A stretch of 25,711 nt of DNA from a virus: the IMG/VR virus record IMGVR_UViG_3300011116_000950, positions 1 through 25,711 of that record. One strand, written 5' to 3'. The position numbers and the translations under genes were made by a program. This document shows, one piece after another, positions 21,647-25,711 of the stretch (positions within the stretch are counted from its first letter, which is position 1; the number at the start of each line of letters is the position of its first letter). The notes below the pieces were generated by a model, which worked only from the letters and a program-made list of their open reading frames with translations, searched no databases and was not told the DNA's origin.

Positions 21647-21880
21647 TTGTCAGACAACTTGAATCTAGCACCACTTAAAATATTGATTGATACTATCTCA
21701 CAAAGTAGATCATCAGGACAAAAAGAAATACGAATTAGTATGGAAAAAGCAATACAGATTGAAAAATCGTTAACGCATTTATTAATTCGATTAACAGAAT
21801 CACAAGATAAAATAATTAAACTGCAAGACAATGGAATTGTGAATTCATTAAATATTGAATTGCAAGGAGAGAAATTTTGA
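21647..21880 (+). CDS. Unknown small helical protein, 77 residues, TTG start
   Basis: A TTG at 21647, 1 base after the previous stop codon, opens 77 residues; AGGA (21636-21639) lies 7 bases upstream. The product is mainly helical, with a Lys/Glu/Ile pattern in 25-55 (KEIRISMEKAIQIEKSLTHLLIRLTE) suggesting a coiled coil. It overlaps the glutaredoxin gene by 4 bases. I recall similar short proteins in marine T4-like phages, but no function is known. Confidence 0.6.
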   Translation: MSDNLNLAPLKILIDTISQSRSSGQKEIRISMEKAIQIEKSLTHLLIRLTESQDKIIKLQDNGIVNSLNIELQGEKF

Positions 21881-22131
21881 TTGAGATATATACAAAAAAT
21901 GGATGTCCATATTGCGTATTAGCTAAAGATTGGTTACTTGCTAACAATTATTCTTACAAAGAATATCTTTTAGATGATATGAATGATAGAACATCATTCT
22001 ATGATAAATTTAATATAAAATCTAGAACAGTTCCACAAATATTCAATAATAATATACTCATAGGTGGTTATTCAGATTTAATAGCTAGTGAACTTGCAAT
22101 TCAATTAAGATTTAACAATGGTGACTTCTAG
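21877..22131 (+). CDS. grx: Glutaredoxin
   Basis: This 84-residue redox protein has the CPYC active site at Cys10-Cys13 (KNGCPYC), the conserved TVPQIF cis-Pro segment (about 50-55) and the GGYSDL glutathione-binding end (about 62-67). It supplies electrons to ribonucleotide reductase, which many T4-like phages encode. The start is TTG 21877 with AAGGAG (21864-21869) 7 bases upstream, overlapping the previous stop codon; no ATG is available before the active site. Confidence 0.9.
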   Translation: MIEIYTKNGCPYCVLAKDWLLANNYSYKEYLLDDMNDRTSFYDKFNIKSRTVPQIFNNNILIGGYSDLIASELAIQLRFNNGDF

Positions 22132-22142
22132 ATAAATATACT
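22131..22142 (+). promoter_or_regulatory. Possible promoter box upstream of the 97-residue gene
   Basis: GATAAATA (22131-22138) fits the late-type NATAAATA pattern and overlaps TATACT (22137-22142), which could be a -10 with TTAACA (22112-22117) at 19 bases. It is the only intergenic gap in this stretch. Confidence 0.3.
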
Positions 22143-22174
22143 ACGTTAATAAAAAGAAGAGAGCGTAATATATA

Positions 22175-22468
22175 ATGTCACGACCAAAACCTAAAATTCT
22201 AGCAGAAATCATTAACAAATCAACATATAAGAGTGATCAGGTATTAGCATCTGATGGTATATGGGCGGTATTCTTTAACAATGAACCAATTAATCTTAAG
22301 ATAGTAAATGCAGTGAGTAATTTTCCAGGACCTAAATATAAAAAGGTAAGTTTTAGTAATAAAGGACATGCTATAAATTTATGTAAGAAACTTAATCTTC
22401 AATTTAGAACAGATAAATTTACTGTCGTATTACTAACAGAAGGTCAAACGGTTTATATTGATGAATAA
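22175..22468 (+). CDS. Unknown conserved phage protein, 97 residues
   Basis: ATG 22175 follows a purine-rich GAAGAGAG region about 12 bases upstream. The protein begins MSRPKPKIL and contains QVLASDGIWAVFF, FPGPKYKKVSFSNKGHAINLCKKLN and a C-terminal strand VVLLTEGQTVYIDE. I recall this pattern (PGPKYKK-SFS--GHA-NL) from unnamed T4-like phage proteins. It looks like a small alpha/beta fold without catalytic motifs. It overlaps the next gene by 8 bases. Confidence 0.65.
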   Translation: MSRPKPKILAEIINKSTYKSDQVLASDGIWAVFFNNEPINLKIVNAVSNFPGPKYKKVSFSNKGHAINLCKKLNLQFRTDKFTVVLLTEGQTVYIDE

Positions 22469-22835
22469 CATAGAATTACGAAAAGTTTGGGGTACCAAAC
22501 TTCTTTCATATGGCAAACATAAAGACCATGATGTTTTCAACCAATCTGAAAGTTATAATACTATATTCAAAACAAATCATAGTCTGCAGTTAAATCGTAT
22601 GGGATTTTCCTTATTACACAAAAGTAAAATTCCTATACAGACCATAGCCATAAAAACGAATAAAAGTGTGCATCATTTATTATCAATTTCAAAAATAATG
22701 GATGCCCCATATTATTTTCAAGAACATCATATTAGCTCTGAATTAAAATTATTCACTATAGAAAGTGACAAAACAACCATGCTAATTATGATGGAGGGAA
22801 ATATTGAATCTTGGACAAAGATGTATATTGATTAA
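22461..22835 (+). CDS. Unknown 124-residue protein
   Basis: I use ATG 22461 (an in-frame TTG sits directly before it). It overlaps the end of the previous gene by 8 bases, so translation is probably coupled, since no clear ribosome binding site is seen. The protein is basic, with several histidines (about residues 20, 39, 53, 71-72, 88-89) but no recognisable motif. A 43-base AT-rich gap follows. Confidence 0.55.
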   Translation: MNNIELRKVWGTKLLSYGKHKDHDVFNQSESYNTIFKTNHSLQLNRMGFSLLHKSKIPIQTIAIKTNKSVHHLLSISKIMDAPYYFQEHHISSELKLFTIESDKTTMLIMMEGNIESWTKMYID

Positions 22836-22878
22836 ATCAATAATTTTTATTACAATTAAAAAAATAGGAAATAATTAA

Positions 22879-23679
22879 ATGCTACCAATGAATCATCTTG
22901 ACGATAATGCAAATCATATCTTTATTGATACTCCATATGGTCCAGGATATTGGGTACCTAAGGGAGATTATGTCGTCAATACCGTGAGCAGAGGTGCAAA
23001 GAATACGGGATATAATAATTTTCTTAAATTTATGAAACCTAAAGCTCGAACAGTATGTGATATTGGTGCAAACATAGGTGAAATAACCTGGGCGTTGTCA
23101 CAATTTTCACAACAGGTTCATGCATTTGAACCCACAGTAAATACCTTCCAATTACTAAAGAAAAATGTAGAACAAAATAATTTAAAAAATGTTTCTATAT
23201 ATGACAAGGGCGTTGGAGCAAAACATGAGATTGCCCATATAGCATTGAATGGAAATACCTGTGGCGCCAATGCTCGAATACAAGATGTCACAAAGACAAA
23301 ACACCAAACAGAGATAATGACCATTATTCCATTAGATTCATTAAATTTATCTGATGTTGATATTATTAAAATAGATGTTGAAGGATATGAATTGGATGTA
23401 TTGCAAGGTGCAGAACAAACCATATTAAAAGATAAACCAATAATTCAATTGGAAGTTTATGAACCAGCATTAAAACGAGCAAAACGTGATATTGCAGATG
23501 TATATTCATGGATGTTGGCCAGAGATTTTATTCCATATTATGTGAAATTTCGTAAAATTGTTCCAGAGTCCAATGAATATATAAAGGTACCAAAATGTAT
23601 AGAACGATTCTTTATACATAAATCAATTTTGGTACCAACTGAAGTGCCCAAAAATATTAGAATTATATCCAAAATATAG
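22879..23679 (+). CDS. FkbM-family SAM-dependent methyltransferase
   Basis: This 266-residue protein has the class I motif I DIGANIGE (61-68), HAFEP (81-85, acidic end of strand 2), QNNLKNVSIY and the FkbM signature DIIKIDVEGYELDVLQGAE (about 161-179). FkbM enzymes methylate hydroxyl groups, often on sugars. The start ATG 22879 has AGGA (22866-22869) 9 bases upstream. It stands alone between a 43-base gap and the promoter at 23690. With a glycosyltransferase in the same window, a methylated sugar on phage DNA, virion or host glycan is possible; the target is unknown. Confidence 0.85.
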   Translation: MLPMNHLDDNANHIFIDTPYGPGYWVPKGDYVVNTVSRGAKNTGYNNFLKFMKPKARTVCDIGANIGEITWALSQFSQQVHAFEPTVNTFQLLKKNVEQNNLKNVSIYDKGVGAKHEIAHIALNGNTCGANARIQDVTKTKHQTEIMTIIPLDSLNLSDVDIIKIDVEGYELDVLQGAEQTILKDKPIIQLEVYEPALKRAKRDIADVYSWMLARDFIPYYVKFRKIVPESNEYIKVPKCIERFFIHKSILVPTEVPKNIRIISKI

Positions 23680-23689
23680 TATCTTATAA

Positions 23690-23717
23690 TTGACAATTGG
23701 GAATAAGTTGTTAATAT
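23690..23717 (+). promoter_or_regulatory. Sigma70-like promoter, leaderless geometry (1 of 3)
   Basis: Consensus TTGACA (23690-23695), a 16-base spacer and TAATAT (23712-23717) end 6 bases before ATG 23724. The usual start distance would place +1 at the A of the ATG. Confidence 0.6.
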
Positions 23718-23723
23718 GAATAT

Positions 23724-24044
23724 ATGGGAAATACAATTTTCTTCATTGCATGGGATGATGTTGGAATAGAATGCATCATCAACATGAATGATTATATTGA
23801 AAATAATAATCTTCTAACAGATATTCGCGATAGTGGCTCAACTGAACACAATCACAAAAGAGGTCGTAATCCCATTGAATTCATGAAACTTCGTGCCCGA
23901 TATAATGGACAACGAAATTATGAATTGTGGCTGATTCCTGTGGAAAATTCTATCACTGAATCTGATCTTATGACCGTATATAATAACGGTTCTGAAATTT
24001 TTAAATCTATGATTCGAACAAAGGGAACGCAGGTTCGTTATTAA
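23724..24044 (+). CDS. Unknown early-type protein, 106 residues
   Basis: ATG 23724 has no Shine-Dalgarno sequence and stands 6 bases after a -10 box, so it may be translated from a leaderless mRNA. The product begins with a beta strand (IFFIAWDDVGIECII), continues with a helical acidic segment and a basic RGRNPIEFMKLRARYNGQRNYELWLIPVE region. The family is not recognised. It overlaps the next gene by 1 base (TAATG), so the two are coupled. Context suggests an early host-interaction gene. Confidence 0.65.
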   Translation: MGNTIFFIAWDDVGIECIINMNDYIENNNLLTDIRDSGSTEHNHKRGRNPIEFMKLRARYNGQRNYELWLIPVENSITESDLMTVYNNGSEIFKSMIRTKGTQVRY

Positions 24045-24736
24045 TGCCCAAAATTAACATTGCCAAAATTAACAATATCGTTGTTCCAATTGAAGATGTT
24101 CATTATGGACATGGTTGGCGATATCCAACAGATCGCCGAATTTTCCAAAGCAAGGAAAAATATATTGAATATCTCAAAAATCGACGCGGAATCAATCATT
24201 TCAATTTTAACATGAAGAAGCGACTCAATGAAATCCATTCTCTTACAGATTTTGATTCTGTAATCAATTGGATTGAAAAAAATGGTTCTTTTCTCTATAA
24301 TTGTTCTCGAAATGACGACAATGGATATGATAAGAAAACAATGAATTTTAATGACTGGGAAAAGATTCCACCTAATGATTTTTCAGTAAAAATCCAACAT
24401 CTATATGTCAAGCATGGTAAGGTGAGTAATTCTCATTCTTGCCCAGTTGGTGGTATCACTAACTGGGGTGGCAAAGATGATCTTCCTAGATTTTATATGG
24501 GTTGGCGAGGAAGAATTAAATTTGTTACGAGCCATTATCTCCCTGGACATGCTTCCAATTATTTTAAAATTATGGGAATTCACACCGGATCAGGTGGTGG
24601 CGGAAGAAATTATTATGAATACGATGTTTCCTTTTTTGATGACGATTGGTCTGGTATTGCTTCTACATTAACTATGCAATATCTTAAGAATCCAAATGCA
24701 CAGCCATTTTATGAACATGGTATTGGACGTAGATAA
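24044..24736 (+). CDS. Unknown 230-residue protein
   Basis: It starts at ATG 24044 on the stop codon of the previous gene. The protein is rich in aromatic residues, Gly, His and Asn, with a HGHGWRYPTDRRIF-like N-terminal region (about 21-34), a helix with an Asn-rich turn and a C-terminal half of beta character (RFYMGWRGRIKFVTSHYLPG, then HTGSGGGGRNYYEYDVSFFDDDW at about 182-204). I see no nucleotide-binding loop or catalytic triad that I can name. It probably forms one transcription unit with the preceding gene. A hairpin follows 9 bases after the stop codon. Confidence 0.65.
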   Translation: MPKINIAKINNIVVPIEDVHYGHGWRYPTDRRIFQSKEKYIEYLKNRRGINHFNFNMKKRLNEIHSLTDFDSVINWIEKNGSFLYNCSRNDDNGYDKKTMNFNDWEKIPPNDFSVKIQHLYVKHGKVSNSHSCPVGGITNWGGKDDLPRFYMGWRGRIKFVTSHYLPGHASNYFKIMGIHTGSGGGGRNYYEYDVSFFDDDWSGIASTLTMQYLKNPNAQPFYEHGIGRR

Positions 24737-24744
24737 TTGCTATA

Positions 24745-24763
24745 ATTGCTAAAAATTAGCAAT
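24745..24763. terminator. Short hairpin after the 230-residue gene
   Basis: A perfect 7-bp stem (ATTGCTA with TAGCAAT) encloses a 5-base loop. No U-tract follows. It sits between a stop codon (24736) and the next promoter (24784), so it is a possible weak terminator. Confidence 0.35.
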
Positions 24764-24783
24764 CAAATTAGTTATTGATTCGC

Positions 24784-24811
24784 TTGTGATTCTGGAGTTT
24801 TCAGTTATTAT
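24784..24811 (+). promoter_or_regulatory. Sigma70-like promoter, leaderless geometry (2 of 3)
   Basis: TTGTGA (24784-24789), a 16-base spacer and TATTAT (24806-24811) end 6 bases before ATG 24818, the same spacing as the promoters at 23690 and 25186. Confidence 0.5.
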
Positions 24812-24817
24812 GGTGAT

Positions 24818-25114
24818 ATGAATAATTTGTTGCAGATGCCGGTAGTTGATTATTCCATGTTTTCGTATGAAAACGGTGTTTTCACTGCTGAGGCCAGTGA
24901 TTTTGGCAAGAGTCCATTTATGCATCGGGTCTACAATGATTCGTTGGATATGGGTATCAGAGTGCAAGGAAAGGTACATCAAGTGCTTTTTTTGCTCGAT
25001 GAAGAGTGTCGAGATACGGATGGGGACATTACTAAATGGATTTTCAAACCACGTATGGTGGACCAACTCAAGCTCAATACGCTTGATGTTAAGCTCTTGA
25101 TTTTCAACGATTAA
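24818..25114 (+). CDS. Unknown early-type protein, 98 residues
   Basis: ATG 24818 opens a 98-residue frame with less AT-rich codons than the central genes. I prefer it to the longer frame on the opposite strand, which has unnatural composition and no ribosome binding site. The protein is acidic and beta-rich (NGVFTAEASDFG, MGIRVQGKVHQVLFLLDEE, DITKWIFKPRM) with no known motif. There is no Shine-Dalgarno sequence, and the -10 box ends 6 bases before the ATG, consistent with leaderless translation. A 16-bp hairpin lies 15 bases after the stop codon. Confidence 0.65.
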   Translation: MNNLLQMPVVDYSMFSYENGVFTAEASDFGKSPFMHRVYNDSLDMGIRVQGKVHQVLFLLDEECRDTDGDITKWIFKPRMVDQLKLNTLDVKLLIFND

Positions 25115-25129
25115 AAGCATCAATTCCAG

Positions 25130-25175
25130 TGTAATTTTATTGCGTGTACTTAAAAACATACGCAATAAAATTACA
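25130..25175. terminator. 16-bp perfect hairpin, probable terminator
   Basis: TGTAATTTTATTGCGT (25130-25145) pairs perfectly with 25160-25175 across a 14-base loop. It separates the 98-residue gene from the promoter at 25186. The 3' arm is A-rich on the plus strand, so it is not a classical U-tract terminator. Confidence 0.5.
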
Positions 25176-25185
25176 TTCCAAATGC

Positions 25186-25213
25186 TTGCAAAAGAACCCA
25201 ATTCTGCTATACT
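25186..25213 (+). promoter_or_regulatory. Sigma70-like promoter, leaderless geometry (3 of 3)
   Basis: TTGCAA (25186-25191), a 16-base spacer and TATACT (25208-25213) end 6 bases before ATG 25220. Confidence 0.6.
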
Positions 25214-25219
25214 ACTAAC

Positions 25220-25639
25220 ATGATGAACACGACGAATTCGAGCACTAGGGAGAGTTTGCTCTCCATGTATTCAGACGTCCATAAGGACGCTTACAATTTC
25301 CGGCCTCGTGGTTGGGATCAGATCCGAAATCTTTCGGATACGGAGCTCTCCAAACAGATCGATCAAATGATTGAAATGGCCCAAGATTCCGAAACTCGTG
25401 AATCTAAGATCGAAGCTACCAATGAGCTCAAACTTCAGAATTTGGTTGCAGAACTCAAATCTTCACAATCTGTGACTGCAGGCACTGCATTTCGATGGCT
25501 CATGCAGGCCGAAGGCTGTCAACATGAAGATTTCTATGACATTGAACATTTTCTGTGGTCAATGGGCGTTGGTTGTGGCTCTCGTGCATATAACCTTCGT
25601 CTAGAAATCGAATCTATGCTCCGAATGGACGGTGAATAA
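25220..25639 (+). CDS. Unknown early-type protein, 139 residues
   Basis: ATG 25220 lies 6 bases after a -10 box and lacks a ribosome binding site. An in-frame ATG at 25265 (Met16) follows a small hairpin GGAGAG-TTTG-CTCTCC (25249-25264) that could hide a Shine-Dalgarno-like GGGAG. The protein starts its conserved-looking part at MYSDVHKDAYNFRPRGWD, a pattern I recall from unnamed phage proteins, followed by acidic helices (about 40-85) and a C-terminal helical domain. The codons are noticeably less AT-rich than those of the central genes. It is followed 2 bases later by the next gene. Confidence 0.7.
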   Translation: MMNTTNSSTRESLLSMYSDVHKDAYNFRPRGWDQIRNLSDTELSKQIDQMIEMAQDSETRESKIEATNELKLQNLVAELKSSQSVTAGTAFRWLMQAEGCQHEDFYDIEHFLWSMGVGCGSRAYNLRLEIESMLRMDGE

Positions 25640-25641
25640 AA

Positions 25642-25711
25642 ATGCCTACCAAAGATAGTATTACTCAATTGCTCACAACCAATGATAAGGCCGTGGGTCG
25701 CGCTTTGCCCG
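25642..25711 (+). CDS. Unknown protein, 3' end outside the window
   Basis: ATG 25642 lies 2 bases after the preceding stop codon and stays open for 23 codons to the window edge. The visible start (MPTKDSITQLLTTNDKAVGRAL) resembles the N terminus of small unnamed phage proteins that continue with a repeated 'RQT-DE' type segment. It is probably cotranscribed with the upstream gene. Confidence 0.55.
   Translation, partial: MPTKDSITQLLTTNDKAVGRALP

Noticed and set aside
24749-25201. 150-residue frame on the minus strand
   Set aside because: It is antisense to a better-looking rightward gene with its own promoter, has no ribosome binding site, and spans the 16-bp hairpin and noncoding DNA.

Overview
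This window looks like part of a large, lytic, AT-rich tailed-phage genome of the T4-like (myovirus) type. The evidence is a T4-type replication set: family B DNA polymerase, a gp45-like sliding clamp, a FEN-type 5' nuclease/RNase H, dCMP deaminase, glutaredoxin and a DsbA-like small protein. Genes are short, tightly packed and often overlap as TAATG or TGATG. Several proteins resemble families I remember as conserved but unnamed in marine T4-like phages. No integrase, insertion sequence, rRNA or CRISPR array is visible.

Layout. (1) 1-5054: genes that look virion- or late-associated. These are a partial 459-residue protein, unnamed proteins, a HExxH metallopeptidase-like protein and a 536-residue protein with three T4-type prohead-protease cleavage motifs. 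Several NATAAATA late-promoter-like boxes lie here. A two-gene leftward island (4266-4857) encodes a coiled-coil plus transmembrane protein that could be a lysis protein. (2) 5109-10329: replication genes (DsbA-like, dCMP deaminase, DNA polymerase, a methyltransferase-like protein, sliding clamp). (3) 10329-14351: an overlapping run of a TGT/DpdA-like DNA transglycosylase, a Gfo/Idh/MocA oxidoreductase, a zinc MDR dehydrogenase, an unknown protein and a QueD/PTPS-like T-fold protein. (4) 14352-15238: a mostly noncoding block with a tRNA-like fold, one small ORF, a tandem repeat, a 16-bp perfect hairpin and promoters. (5) 15239-20829: glycosyltransferase, FolE, a Gly-rich/coiled-coil protein, phosphoribosyltransferase, an unknown protein, SGNH hydrolase, QueE, an unknown protein and the 5' nuclease. 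(6) 20829-23679: small conserved proteins, two tiny membrane proteins, glutaredoxin and an FkbM-type methyltransferase. (7) 23690-25711: small unknown genes, three of them behind sigma70-like promoters with the same geometry that would give leaderless mRNAs.

How the genes work together. FolE (GTP to dihydroneopterin triphosphate), a QueD-like protein, QueE (CPH4 to 7-carboxy-7-deazaguanine) and DpdA point to replacement of guanine by a 7-deazaguanine in the phage DNA, as known for several phages. QueC is not in the window. Two oxidoreductases, translationally coupled with dpdA and the QueD-like gene, and a glycosyltransferase, an SGNH hydrolase and methyltransferases nearby raise the possibility of an unusual, further decorated base. 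That last step is inference from gene order.
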